This document shows, in pieces, positions 48,976 through 61,729 of a stretch of 64,000 bases of DNA. The DNA comes from Epiperipatus broadwayi (lineage: Eukaryota; Onychophora; Udeonychophora; Euonychophora; Peripatidae), in NCBI GenBank assembly GCA_028023455.1, contig JAQFVV010000158.1, positions 372,001 to 436,000 of the forward strand, written 5' to 3'. The translations under genes and the position numbers were made by a program. Position 1 is the first letter of the stretch. Each line of letters begins with the position of its first letter. The notes below the pieces were generated by a model that had not been told where the DNA came from, ran no database searches, and was given only the letters and a program-made list of their open reading frames with translations.

Positions 48976-49989
48976 TAATATGAACAAAGTGACAGAAGTT
49001 TAGAAAAAGTTTTTCTTTCCTGTGTCCATTCAATTTAGGATACTCTATTTTAATTAAAACCTTTAAGATTAGTGACCCCCAATTACATAGATATAAAAAG
49101 TATTTTCATTGTAAGAGAGACTCTACAAGATTACTTCTAAATGTGATTGTAATATTTTCTAGTAGAAGTTAATACTGGTACATTGGGCACATTTAATTAT
49201 CATCGCTTCAAAGTTATCTTGTTAAATTTTAAATGGACCAAAAGATAAAATCATCATCAGATAGTTGGATAATTTTTGTGAATTTAGATAAGTATAACTT
49301 TTTGAGACTTAACTATTTCAAACATCTTAAATTTTTAGATTGACAAATTTTTCACTGATAAGCTGAGAATTTGAAGTACCTACAAATTTCATATAATAAC
49401 CATTTACATAGATATTAGGGATTGCATTTTTCATTTTGATCATTCATATGCAATGAGACTTCTAGAAATTATAAAATGAAGCAGCACTAAATTCAAGACT
49501 AAGAAACTGACAATGATTTTTATATAAAAGTCTTGATTAATAGTTTATATCTTTTAGGTTTTTAAAAATCATCTTTCTGTTGCCTGTGAAAATAAATGAA
49601 TATTATAGATGGAAATTTCAGAGAATCTTCATATTTCTATTATCATCATAACATGCTGAAGTAATATATAGTTTTAATTCTGAAAAATAGTTTGTATTTG
49701 TCCACCTGCACAAGTTGAAACACATCTTTTATAAATCAAAAAATCATTTTATTTTTTACAACTTTTAATTTAAAACAAATAAAGAGTTTACAAAAAATAT
49801 AGTTGTAATATTTTCTTCTTCAAATTATTGTACTCTAATAATGAAATATAATGTAAAAAAATGACTATCATAAGCAATATGTTTAAACAGAAAAATCACT
49901 ATAAAGAAATGTGAATGCACCTACATCCTCAGCACAATAGCAGTTTTTGGATTATATTATAGTTGGGTAAACTTGGAGTTTATCATAAT

Positions 49990-50035
49990 GTAAGCTTATA
50001 TTATATTAATTATATTATATCATAATATAAGCTTA
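49990..50035. repeat. AT-rich palindrome
   Basis: GTAAGCTTATATTAT and ATAATATAAGCTTAC are complementary arms around an AT centre. Both arms carry a HindIII-type AAGCTT core. Confidence 0.75.
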
Positions 50036-50207
50036 CTATAGATAGTACTTGAATAGAATGCTACATTTAGTTTTTTAAAATATTGTGTAAGCTAAAGAAC
50101 CAAATGATTTATTAGGGATCATAATATAGAAGAAATCACTGTAACTTTAATGCTCACAAATCTAGATTGTTGGACTTATCATAAATTGTGTTTTCCTGAA
50201 GATTTGT

Positions 50208-50393
50208 GATTATTTCCATCATCTAATATGAGTACTGAATGTCTTTAGAAAAATTTAACTTTATTTAAATATTCCAAATACATTCAACTGTTAGTAATAG
50301 TACATCAAACAGTTGAATGTATTTGGAATCTTTAAATAAAGTTAAATTTTTCTAAAGACATTCAATACTCACATTAGATGATGGAAATAGTCC
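50208..50393. mobile_element. Foldback element, 186-bp hairpin
   Basis: Arms of about 85 bases (from TTTCCATCATCTAATATGAG to ATTCAACTGTT, and the complement ending TTAGATGATGGAAA) fold with only a few mismatches around a 15-base loop. The outer part CATTAGATGATGGAAATAGT CC recurs at about 2090-2130, so it is a family rather than a unique palindrome. Confidence 0.82.
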
Positions 50394-51116
50394 AATATAT
50401 AAATATCATAAATTGGTATACTGCAGAACTAAGAACATATTGTTATAAAGTTGAAGTTAATTCTTTAGAAGCAATTACTACTCATGCTAAGTATTTAATA
50501 ATAATCAAATATTATTAGTATAGTGATCATGTGATGTTTTAGTGATTTAATATTCAAGTACTAAAACTATCAATTTTGGTTTTCACAGCACAAAATTCTC
50601 TTAAGAAATGTGCTGTGGACCCAACAAGTAGGTTTGTTTTAAAAATCACACACACTCACAAAAAAGATCATGACTATTTTTCTGACAATGATTACATTAT
50701 TAATGATTTAATTAAAATCATTTGTATGATATTACCTTCTTGACTAAATAATAAAATAAAATAGGAAGTAAATAGAAATTTTAAAGACAAAAGCTCAATT
50801 ATTGATAAGAAAATATAAAAATAATTATTGAATTAAAATGCAGTCATTTGTAGTTCGTTTCTCTTTTCTTCTTCAGCTGAAAAAATTGATCATAATAATA
50901 TATAAATCTAAAAACCATATAAAGTGTTTATTAAATCATTAGATAATATTATTTTATTGATATTGATAATATTTTGAACAAATAAAAATAATATTTTATC
51001 AAATTTTGCATAATGATATAATAATTCCAATAGTTGCATTTAATAATTTGACTCATTCGGATTGAATAAAAAATTTTAGCTTAACGAATTGAAAATAAGT
51101 CAATATAAGCTTAAAG

Positions 51117-51567
51117 CAGGGGTGGGCAATTGTTTTGGCTCAGGGGCCACATTGGGGGCCACTTTGTGGAAGCGAAGGTTAACGGAGGGCCGCACCTTTT
51201 TTCATGACACAATAAAAACACTGCTTTATTCCCTGTATCACCAAAGAAATATTTGTTTGTCCATTTTTCATTAAACACATGACATTCATCACCGATTTTA
51301 CATTTTTTTGGAGAGTTCATGGTTTCATTAAAGTTGGAAGTGTATATGTTTGCTAGTGCAAAGACAAAATTGAAATTGACCAGATCAACTGGAAAAGCAC
51401 TGCATATCGTATCTACACTGCACATGTAAATTGACATGGCCATTCTAGTTGAAAATATGAGATAATCTTCAGTCATGCATGGGAAGGAAATTTCAGTTCA
51501 ATGCAGATTTTTCTGATTGTCTTGGAAGGCCGCATGTGGCCCTCGGACTGTTATTTGCCCACTCCTG
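51117..51567. mobile_element. Short hAT transposon derivative with exact 8-bp target duplication
   Basis: 451 bases between CAGGGGTGGGCAATTG and its near-complement CAAATAACAGTGGGC-type right end (..TTTGCCCACTCCTG). GCTTAAAG flanks both sides (51109-51116 and 51568-51575), an exact 8-bp duplication diagnostic of hAT. The subterminal GGGGCCACAT / ATGTGGCCC is also inverted. It is an internally deleted, non-autonomous copy. Confidence 0.93.
51180..51300 (-). pseudogene. BED-type zinc finger scrap of a hAT transposase
   Basis: On the minus strand the element reads CHVFNEKWTNKYFFGDTGNKAVFLLCHEK. From memory this matches the start of transposases related to GTF2IRD2/Charlie8 (F-N-E-K-W-T-x-x-Y-F-F ... 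P-V-C-L-V-C). Only the first part of the finger is present before the terminal repeat, so it documents which hAT lineage was deleted to make this short copy. Confidence 0.65.
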
Positions 51568-51575
51568 GCTTAAAG

Positions 51576-54500
51576 CATTAAGCATATAAGAAATACCAAA
51601 AAAAATTCTAATAAAAGATTTTTGATGCCATAAAAATGCATAAAAATATTATGAAAAAAATGGAGCTCATTCTATGGATCATGACTCTGCTCTATCACTT
51701 CTAGTATTCAAATTTTTTTTTATGAATTTCTGAACAATATATCATCCAACTAGATTATTTATTGGGAAGATTTCTGTCAATATAAATACCAAATTTCTTA
51801 ATATTATGCATGTAATTTGAGCATAAATCAGTGAGGAAATTAGAATATTTTATTGCATTATCTGGCAGCAAATCAAAATTGCAATTAATTTACTTGTTAG
51901 TATCAATATGCCACAATGTGAAGTATTTTCTATTGGATTTCATGAAGCATGGATCAAGTATTTTTATCTATTTAAGTGTAAGAAGTTTCTAAGTATGAAA
52001 CAAATAGGATGAATAAATACATTATATTATTATTAATGGATATATTTATTAATTAAAATTATGATATCATGTGACTGTTGATTACTAGCTTTAAAAAGCA
52101 TTACGTAATCTTAATTAATCTTAATTTAAGCAGCTTGTAATAGATTTAAAGAAATTATCTAAAATAGATTTTCATTTAAAAATATATTCAGGATGTGATA
52201 TATCTTATTTTTATCATTGACTCCCTGGTATTTTTTAATGCACTATTATTTGATAATCATGATCATTTAAACTTACTATAAATAGTGATCTGCAAAGAAT
52301 GTTTTTATTTATATTCCATTATGTAAACTAAAAAAAATCAAATAATATTATGCTGGTGTAAGAATGGCTATTTTAATATTACACACTGTGGTCAACAATT
52401 AATATTTAGCAAGATTTTTTTTAATGAACAATATATATCTGAATATTATAACAGTCTATTAAAAACATTTTTTTAGTAAACTTTGCAAGTAAAATATATG
52501 TGGTTGAGCTTATTATTTCAAAGTTATTGTTTTTTAAAATGAATATTATATATATATATAAGCTAAAGAAATGTAATCACAAGCATAAAATTTATGCTGT
52601 GTGTGTTGGTATGCATGCTTTATGATCAAATGATCATTTATACTTTCTAACAATAATATTTAAAAAACCTACTAATCAGACAACCGTATCTCAATTGAAA
52701 AATACATTCGAACATTTGTGATTTAGGTAGACATGATATTTATTAGAATCAATCATAATTCTAAAGACTAAATATTTTGGAAACAAGATTCATCTATATT
52801 GCAGACAATACATCTTCCATTATAATAATGCTTCAATTCATTTAGCTCCTTCAGTCAAATATTATTTGGAGGAACATGAAGTTGATTTCCTATTATTTCT
52901 ATAGCCTTTTCAATCACCTGATTTTAAATATTATTAACCTTTATGAGTAATTCTTAAACAAGAAACGAAAAGTGGATTAATCTCCATTGTTACCTTTTAG
53001 ACAAAGTGTGTTTTTTTCTATGAGTAATGAGTTGATTATCTTTTTGACATATTTGTCCTATTCCAAATTTGCCATAATAGGGTGCATCTGAGTAATCAAT
53101 AGATGCTAGAGGCTTTAACCAACCTGAAGTAATATAAATATGGATTTTCCAGAAAAGTTGTGTAAGTTGGAGTCATATAAATTTGCGATTCCCAATCACT
53201 ATTCATTTGCATGTCTTTTGACATTTAATTTCATAAATTGTATCTTCATATTAGTAAAATGTAATTAATATAATTGCTATAACTGTAAATAAAAGGTCAA
53301 TAATATAAATAAAAAGCAATGGATATAATAAAATGAACAGGCAGAGCATATATATATAGTAATGGGTTGGGGTATCTGGGGATGGTGGCAATCTTCAAAC
53401 TACAAAAATTTTAAATTTAATTTACAAAAAGTATATTAAGTAAGAGATATTAAAATGAAGTAAGCATTAAAAAATGGTAAAGTAATGTTAAACATCCAAA
53501 AATATATAAGCAATTTTATATATTCAAGAGAGCATGAGATCAAGAGATCTCTGAGATCAGCCAGCTAGATCAGTTAACTCCTCACAGCAACTAAAATATA
53601 ATTCTACATACAACCAGCATTATTAATAAATAAAAATAAGAATAAGTAATACTAAAAGAAAATAACCATTCATTATCATGAATGATCCATCAATCAAACT
53701 ACATCAGAATAAAATCAATGGTCCATCTTGTGACTGGATTTGAACAATAAAAATATAAATTAACAGTCAATCTGGTGACTGGATTGGAAATGGGTCTTCT
53801 GTAGACCAGACTAACTATTGAGCCTTTGCCAGCTTGGGCAATTATTTAAACATAACTTTGGATGCACCACTTAACTGTTGATCCATCAGAATACATACTC
53901 ATCAAAACAGTAAAGCTGGAATATTAAACATGCTGATCATCATCAATACTCTGGACTCTTAGTACCATTAATGTACTGGTCATCTATAAACTTAATTTCT
54001 AATAGACTAAATTAAATAAAATGTAGTGCAGGGGCTTTGAAGAATATAATCCTCATGCCAAGCCAGAACAATATCATACTGGCTGACCCTTGAGCACTAA
54101 ATAGATCCCCATTTATATATCAGCCATTATACATGAATATAGCTCAGAAGAGCACAATCTCATTACTGTTATGTGACCAAGAAATGATGATTTAATACAA
54201 TTTTAACAACTAAGTTCAAATTTATTAATAGCAATATAAAAAAATAATATTAAGGTCTTTATGGCTCTACAATTAGAAGTCTTCTGATTTTGATTAACAT
54301 ACAATAAAAAATTATCACATTTGTGATTTACAAAATTACTATACACAATTCAAGTTATTACTATAGTTTACAATATCTCTTAATGGGTTCACATATATAT
54401 ATATATATAATTTGCACAGATGTGTGATACATTAGTTTACAATGAATACATTTGAATTGTCAAAAAAATGATTAAAATTTACATATAAGTCCTATTTGAC

Positions 54501-54660
54501 ACTCAATGACATTTGCAGTACAATTGACATATATATGCACACATACATGTGTGTTCATGTAGTTTCTGAACATAATTAAATTGTCCTACAATAATACATG
54601 ATTAAACTTTTTAATTTATATTTTTAATAATACAAATACTTTATGCCAGATTTATTTAAA

Positions 54661-54694
<34 letters not shown>

Positions 54695-56450
54695 GCATAT
54701 CAATGGAATATATTAATTTATTTATATAACATATTTGAATTGTTATATAAAATACAATAATTAATTAAAATTTACCTATATGTGTTGTTTAATGTAAAAA
54801 CAAAATTCAATTTATTACATTGTGGTTTTCAATGCACTCTTAATGGATTCATTTACAACACATACATATAATCTGTGCACATATGTGCAGTACAGCAATT
54901 GATTAATTATATAAATGAAATTCATTTTCTACCATATCTGATAATAACAAAAATTCATTTTCCTTTTTATAGAATAAGATTTAATATACATATACATATG
55001 TGTGTGTGTATTGAATTGCAGACACACACAGAAGTCTACATCATATATTTTATTTTTGTCAAAATAAAGTTGTTGTTTTTTCATACAAATGCATGCATAT
55101 TATATGTATAAATAAAATTATCGATGATATAAATTAATTATAAACACTTTCATAAAAAACTTTTTTTTAAAAAAAAAATAAAGTCATTTTTTTCTTTTTC
55201 AGGTAATTATTTTGATTAATTAATTATCAACAGGATTTTAAATTTAAAATGTCTTTCTTTTCTTTTTTTTTAATCTAAAAGATTTTTAAAATCTGTTTTT
55301 TTCTTTTAAAACATAATAATTCTTTCTGTATATAGCTATAGACATCATAGGTCACTTCTCTAAAAGATTTTAAAATATCTTTTTAATGTTAATTCTGACT
55401 CTTAGATTTCTTTTAATCCAAGCAGAGTTATTTATTTGCATTACTCTTTTTTAAAATATATAGATTTTAATTAAATAATTTAAGATAATACTATTGTATA
55501 TTATATATCACTTCTTTAGAATATCATTTTTGAATGAATTATTTAAAAAAACTTATTTAAAATTTATTTCATGTTATATATAATGCTACTTACCATTGTC
55601 TATAAATTTATCTGTGCTTCTCTGCATACATAGATGAACAGCAGAATACATATACCAATTGTTCAAGCTTTCTCTTGGTAAGCTTGGTTTTTGGTCCATC
55701 ATCAAAATAGGCATAATCCAAGTAATTGTCAGCATCAGGAAAGACATTCAAATAATTTGTGGGCAAACCACAAGTTTCTTTCTGTCTAGTGTTTGATGAG
55801 CATCAGGCCAGCAAACTGTCTGGTCATTTAAGGCTAATGATTGATTTGAAGTGATCCTGGCTTTAGGTGAACCAAAACTTCTCCTTAGAACCAATAGACT
55901 GCTGCTGGATATCCTGCCTTGATTTCAGCTACATCTCATGAGAGCTCTGTATAAATCTGCCAGTCATCTCTCTGCCTAAACCCAACTTTGCAGCTGGCCT
56001 AGTAGCCAATTGCTTTTTAAAACTTTAAACCAGTCTGAACTGATATTTTAATCAGTCCTTTTATAAGAGTCATCTAGATGATAAAAACACCTTAATTGAA
56101 AACAGTTTTTTCTGTCTAATCCTTATCTTGACTAAAATCAATTTTAATCTTTTCAAATCAGTTTTAATTACAAGCTACTTTTGGAAGCAATTTCAAAATT
56201 TTACCCTAAAGTGTGATTTACATGTTTTCACTTAGATAGAGAATTAATTAAAAAACTTCAAAAATCAACAATAGAAATTTTTACAATTATTAGTTTGACC
56301 TGCATGTTTTTAAATTCATAATCAGAATTACAAATAATATATATTAGACCCTTTTTAAATGTTTTCATTTATAATAAAATTCTGTTGTAATCCAGGATTA
56401 TTTAACCCTTTATTCTTTTTATTCCCAGTGAATGCAGAAAAATATCTAAA
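51576..56450. other. No gene recognised
   Basis: About 4.9 kb of AT-rich DNA with TA and CA/TA runs at about 54391 and 54660. No motif-bearing frame and no clear inverted repeat. Confidence 0.5.
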
Positions 56451-56451
56451 C

Positions 56452-56676
56452 AAGGCAAAACTCTCCATACTGTAGTGCCACCTTGTGCCAAACAGAGTAA
56501 TCAATGGATGCCACAAGGCTTGTGCATAAAATCCCTATCTAGTGCCTACTCATCCAATATCCCCAGACTAGTTTTTGGCCTGTGGCCTTCATCAGTGAGA
56601 AGCTTTGGATCTGAGAGCACTGCACCTCGATCTTAGGATCTAATGCAACCCTCCAGCAGCCACCTTTTAATTCCAT
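56452..56676 (+). repeat. Dispersed 230-bp repeat, copy D
   Basis: AAGGCAAAACTCTCCATACT to AGCAGCCACCTTTTAATTCC, the most complete match to the inverted copy C about 7.5 kb away. Shared landmarks include ATCAATGGATGCCACAAGGC and CCTTCATCAGTGAGAAGCTT. Confidence 0.87.
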
Positions 56677-56883
56677 TTAACTACAAAATATGTGATGTTT
56701 AGAAAAATATCTACAAAAATTTATATCTGTGTTTATTTCTACTTTTTCTTTACTTTATATATATATATATGCACACACAACTATGTTGCTGTATGCAATG
56801 TAACCCAAATGATTACAATATATATATATATATGAGTGTGTATACATTATAAATGAAAAGATATTAAATAAATATATCACAGA

Positions 56884-56985
56884 TTTTGTTAAAAGAAAGT
56901 CACATTATTTAATTGATCTAAATGCATTTTCAGAAAAAAAAATTCATATAGATCAATTAAATAATGTGACTTTCTTTTAACAAAA
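56884..56985. repeat. Hairpin, 102 bp
   Basis: TTTTGTTAAAAGAAAGTCAC, ATTATTTAATTGATCTAAAT and the complement on the right (ATAGATCAATTAAATAATGT, GACTTTCTTTTAACAAAA) around a short A-rich loop. Nearly perfect over about 40 bases. Confidence 0.85.
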
Positions 56986-57449
56986 AAAAAAGGAGTTTCC
57001 TATTAATTGAAAGGAGATCCTTTGATTCATCTTAGAGATCTTAAAGGAACCAAGGAGGGCAAATTTCTAATGTCCACTCCATACATTCTTGTTGTTGCAG
57101 TTGTTATTACTATGTGATTATTCATATAGTATGCGAACATGGATGGGCTGCTCACCAACATGTATTAGCCAACATGGTGAGTTTATTGGCTTTTTACCTC
57201 TGAGTTCAAGATCAAGAAACACCATGCTCTTTCTTCTCAGTTGCCTGATAAGGCAGAAAGAATGTTTGTGTAAATGATAAATATTTTTCCAATATATACA
57301 ATTATGACAGACAAAAATAAAACATGACTCTTATTCCCAGGAGGCTGTAAAGTCACCAACCAAGGCAGCAGTTGATGTCCAAAGGCAGAGGGTACTAAGA
57401 ATCTTTTGATTGTGGAACGAGGCTGCCATTTTATGATGACTTTTTATTT

Positions 57450-58170
57450 AGATACTTACAAGTGCATATCACTTTCAAGTGAAGGAAGATTGCAAGAATT
57501 AGAAGAACTGTCTTATATTAAATGAGACATTATTGGACTTCATGAAGTTAGAAAAAAAGGTGAAGAGACAATTGATTTAAAAAGTGGACATGTACTCTAT
57601 TATAAAGGTACAAATATTGGAAATACAAGTGGAGTAGGATTCATTATAAATAAAAAGTGGAACAACAACATTGTGAAGATTGATGGTGTATTGGACAGAG
57701 TGGCAAGATTAGTTATACAACTTAATAGCAGATACCAAATGCAGATAATTCAGGTTTATGCCCCAACAAGTTCTCATAGTGATGAAGTAGTAGAAGATTT
57801 TTATATGGATGTGCAAAAGGCTTTTGATCAGAGTAAACAACATTTTAAAATTGTTATGGAAGACTTTAATGCTAGAATTGGTAAACAAATGAAAGATGAA
57901 AGTGCTGTAGGTAATTTTGGTTATGGTAATAGAAATGAGAGAGAACATTGACTTGTGGAGTTTGCAGAAAAAGAAAAACTTTATATTACGAATTTTTTTT
58001 GAGAAAAATGTTAAAATGAAATGGTCATGGAAGCATCCAAACAAAGGTACAGCAGAATTGGATTATATTTTGACTAACAGAAATACATATTACAAGATTG
58101 TAATGTTCTTAATAAATTTAACACAGGAAGTGATCATCGATGTAAGATATGTGTTAATGCAAAACTAGAG
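57450..58170 (+). pseudogene. LINE endonuclease domain
   Basis: Reads LSSEGRLQELEELSYIK-stop-DIIGLHEVRKKGEE, then DLKSGHVLYYKG, SGVGFIINKKW, IIQVYAPTSSHSDEVVEDFY, VMEDFNARIGKQ, FGYGNRNEREH and, after a frame change, KMKWSWKHPNKGTAELDYIL. These are the successive motifs of the exonuclease-endonuclease-phosphatase fold that nicks the target DNA. The usual GDFN is EDFN here. Stops at about 57523 and 57949 and a shift into the 57917 frame break it. Confidence 0.88.
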
Positions 58171-58378
58171 GGACAAAAATTATTAAGAAAAACAATACTT
58201 ACAGTTGATATTCCTAATCTTCAGAAACATTCTAATGAATTTAAATTAGAACTTACAAATCGGTTTCAAATATTAATAGATTTTGAACATGATTCAGATT
58301 TGAATGAAATTAATATAAAAATAACTGATACACTTTTTAAAAACTGCAACAAAGATAGCTGGTAGAAAAAGGCAGCAA

Positions 58379-59537
58379 TTGACCAATAAAATTTTTACTG
58401 ACACTAGAGAATTTATGAAGAAAAGAAGGAATATGAAGATATACAAAAATTATGCATTAAAAAGAATTGAATACCTCGAATTTTGTAAATCGGTGTGGAA
58501 AAAAGTTGAAAATGATATAAGAAAGTATAACTGTGAACTAGCAAGGAAAGCTGTAGAAGAGAATAAAAGTCTCAAGAGAGTAAAACAACATTTTGGTATT
58601 GGTAGGAAATTTATATCTGCAATAAGAAAAAAAAATGGAATTATTACTAAAACGAGAGATGACATCATGAAATGGGTAGAAGACTTCTATCAAGAATTAT
58701 ATAGTAATAAAAAACAAGTACCTGCTATATCTATTACATCTTAGGAATTGCCCAGAATTTTAAATGAAGAAGTGAAACATGCAATTAAATGTATGAAGAA
58801 AGGAAAGGCTCCAGGTAATGATGGAATTATAATTGATATATTAAAAGAAGCAGGTGAAGAAATAAAAAATTTTTTAGCAAAGTTATATACCAAATGTCTA
58901 AATGATAAAGATGTCCCAGATGATTGGAAGAATGCAGTATTAATATTAATATTTAAAAATAAGAAGATATTAGAAATTACAGACCTATCAGCCTTTTATC
59001 AGTTTTATACAAAATTTTTACCAAGATAATTACAACTCATCTACAGAAAACATTGGATTTCCACCAATCAAGAGAACAAGCTGGATTTAAAAGTGGTTTT
59101 GATGCAGTATATCATATCCAGGTATTGAGAGAAGTTATAGAAAGGACAAATGAATATGAGTTGCCATTATGCTTTGGGCTTGTAGATTATGAACAGGCAT
59201 TTGATTCTATAAACATTTCTTCGGTGATTAAAGCATTGGGTCAGGATATTGTCAAATTTTAAAGGATATTTATAAAAATGCAACAGCAACAATTAGATTA
59301 CATAATAATACTGGGAAAGTCATCATTGAAAAGGTTGTAAGTCAGGGTGACTCCATGTCTCGAAAATTTTTTACAGCAGTGCTGCAAGAAGTATTTTATG
59401 AATTAAAATGGGAAGCTAAAGGAGTGAAAGTAAATGGAGATTATTTAAGTCATTTAGATTTTGCAAGTAATGCTTTAGAGCTGCAGGAAATATTGCAGGA
59501 GTTATCAGATGAAAGTAGGATTAAAGATAAATGTTAA
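58379..59537 (+). pseudogene. LINE reverse transcriptase domain
   Basis: An inter-domain helical stretch (58379-58744), then AIKCMKKGKAPGNDGIIIDILKEAG, VPDDWKNAVLILIFKNK, EQAGFKSGFDAVYHIQVLREVIE and CFGLVDYEQAFDSIN (first catalytic Asp). The second catalytic box, expected as F/Y-x-D-D, reads LDFASNALELQE at about 59455-59490: both aspartates are replaced (AGT AAT at 59467-59472) and a few residues are missing. Activity should be lost. Frames change near 58745, 59030 and 59265. Confidence 0.88.
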
Positions 59538-60216
59538 AAAGACTAAAGTAAAGTTTAATGGATTTTCCCAAAATATGAAAATAAAGATTGATTATGATGA
59601 GTTAGAAGAAGTTAACAGTTACAAATACCTTGGTCAGATTATTAATACATATGGTCAGATTATTAATACAGATGGAAACATAATGGATGAAATTAATCAT
59701 AGAATTAAACTTGGTTGGAGTGTTTTTGATAGAAATAACTTGATACTAAAAGGAAATATGCCTATGTATTTGAAAAGGAAGGTTTTTAACAAATGTGTTT
59801 TACCAGTTCTTACTTATGGATCTGAGACTTGGACATTTAATAGAAGAGCAATACAGAGATTTCAGATCACTCAAAAAATTATGGAGAGATGCATGTTGGG
59901 AGTAACAAGAAAAGATCAAAAATGCAATATATGGGTAAGAGAATGTACAGGTGTTACTGGCCTCATTGAAAAAATTAAAAGACTGAAGTGGAGTTGGTCT
60001 GGACATATTGCTAGAAGAGATGATAATAGATGGACAATTGGAATTTTAAACTGGATTCCAAGAGATTGTAAAAGACCCAGAAAGAGACCACATGTGAGAT
60101 GGATGGATGAAATAAGAAAAGGTGCAAGGGTGATGTGGAGAAGAAAAGATAAAGATCAGAGAAGATGGATTGAACTTGAAGAGACCTTCATCCTGCAGTG
60201 GATTGATAATGGTTGA
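59509..60216 (+). pseudogene. LINE C-terminal domain
   Basis: A long open stretch (235 residues) continuing the RT thumb: INVKKTKVKFNG, SYKYLGQIINT, CVLPVLTYGSETW, then the conserved C-terminal module GLIEKIKRLKWSWSGHIARRDDNRW, IPRDCKRPRKRPHVRWMDEI and WIELEETFILQWIDNG before TGA 60214. YGQIINTDG(N)-type text is locally duplicated (GQIINTYGQIINTDG), a short internal repeat. It is the best preserved part and homologous to the minus-strand fragments at 14.9 and 16.5 kb. Confidence 0.9.
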
Positions 60217-61729
60217 TGATGATGATGAATATACCATCATCACATACCTTCAGGCAAGTACATGTACTTTAAGTTAGCTGCTCTAGGCACTGGCTAGATA
60301 TTATCCCAGTAAAATATAAACCATTTTTGATGCAAACAATTTTATACTATGCTAATAAATATACCACCAGTTGCTACTCTATTTTGTTTAACTCCTAAAT
60401 ATATAACAACTGTATATTTCATCACATACGGAGAGCAGTTGATTCTCCTAATGAAATATAAAAACATTTATCTTCCCGTTCTCACTTAAATTTGAGTTTA
60501 GATCAATTATTCCATTATAATAGAGAGATGGATTTATGTATTTAACTATAAAATGTAAAAAACGCCTCGTTATAAAAAGATAGCTCATCCACTTGCCATA
60601 TCTACAACCTGGAGTTCGAATCCAGAACCAGTGAAATTTTGAACGGCTTAAGATTTTTTTTTTTTAGACAATTGGACTGCAGCAACTAATCTAACTATGT
60701 GGCGTTGGTCAATGAATGCGTATGTAGCTATTCGTTATTAGAAGGCAAAACAAAGAAGCTCAAAGCCTTGCCTCCAGGCATTCTGCATAAATGGTGAATA
60801 CTGCCGGTTTCACCATTTCTTTATGAGGAATCGTGGAAGTAGTCTTCTCTCCGCAGTGGGCTATTTTTTTAAAAGGATATTTTACTATTTAACTCCCTAT
60901 ATGTATTACGAAACAAAATATATACTTGGTATTTCTAACTTGGAAATAAAGTTACATTCGCTTGAAATGGGAGATCGACGGTTATACCGGTTGAGGCTTA
61001 ATACAAGTTTACTTTTATAAATTAATATGATCGACAACTTTCATAAATTTACAATTAATATTTTTTATTAATTTGTAACTAATTCGCTCGTAATTATAAA
61101 ATCTTATAACCGTATTGATTATTATTAAAAAAAAAAAAAAGTATTTACTGCGGAGTATGCAGATATCTACTTTCTGATCATAATCTTTAACGACTGAGTT
61201 TTAGAATTATGAGCGGATAAACTTTTTTAAAAACAAACAATTGCACTATTAATCAAAAATTATATGAGACTTCAACTTTGATGTAGATTAAATATAAATG
61301 CTGAACTCCTGTGGTAAATTAAAACAATATCTGCAAATCCATTAATGAATACCAATGAAAAAAGGAAACGTATAAAATATTAATAAACAAGATGAGAGTA
61401 GTTGCAAATCAGCTGCATTGGTCCGTCCCCCTCCCCTACCCCGTTCTCAGAAAACATTCTAATTATGAATGTTTTTGAGGCAGTTAACTTAATAAAACGA
61501 CACTTGATGAAAATTTATTTACAAATTCCATGCAAATCGCACACTCTCTTCCGAAGTGTCTTTGGTTTCACAAGGTCAACTCTTATTTTTAATAATTGTT
61601 TATGCTAAAATGATTCTAACCAGACCAGTTTCTTGATCTAAGTTGTTAGCTGCTGTGGGCAAACTTCATTCAGAAGTCGTTACAGAAGGAAACAGCGTTC
61701 TCTTCCATGAGGAAATTCAATTCTTTATA

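Larger units (their letters stand above)
57450..60240 (+). mobile_element. RTE-clade LINE, nearly full coding length, decayed
   Basis: Endonuclease, reverse transcriptase and a C-terminal basic module in that order, on the plus strand, ending in a very short 3' tail with GATGATGATGA repeats at 60216-60228, the kind of simple tail RTE elements have. The wording of the endonuclease matches the apurinic-endonuclease part often annotated as craniofacial development protein 2-like. Frames shift repeatedly and stops occur, for example TGA near 57523. There is no 5' UTR I can define. Confidence 0.9.

Noticed and set aside
48773-49033. 86-residue minus-strand open reading
   Set aside because: Lies inside inverted copy C of the dispersed repeat.
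60564-60640. tRNA-like T-arm CTGGAGTTCGAATCCAG
   Set aside because: The T-arm is perfect, but no matching acceptor stem or D-arm was found and the A box is weak.
61643-61729. Upstream extension of the secreted-protein frame
   Set aside because: Begins with TTG, and the signal-peptide-like segment begins exactly at the ATG at 61730.
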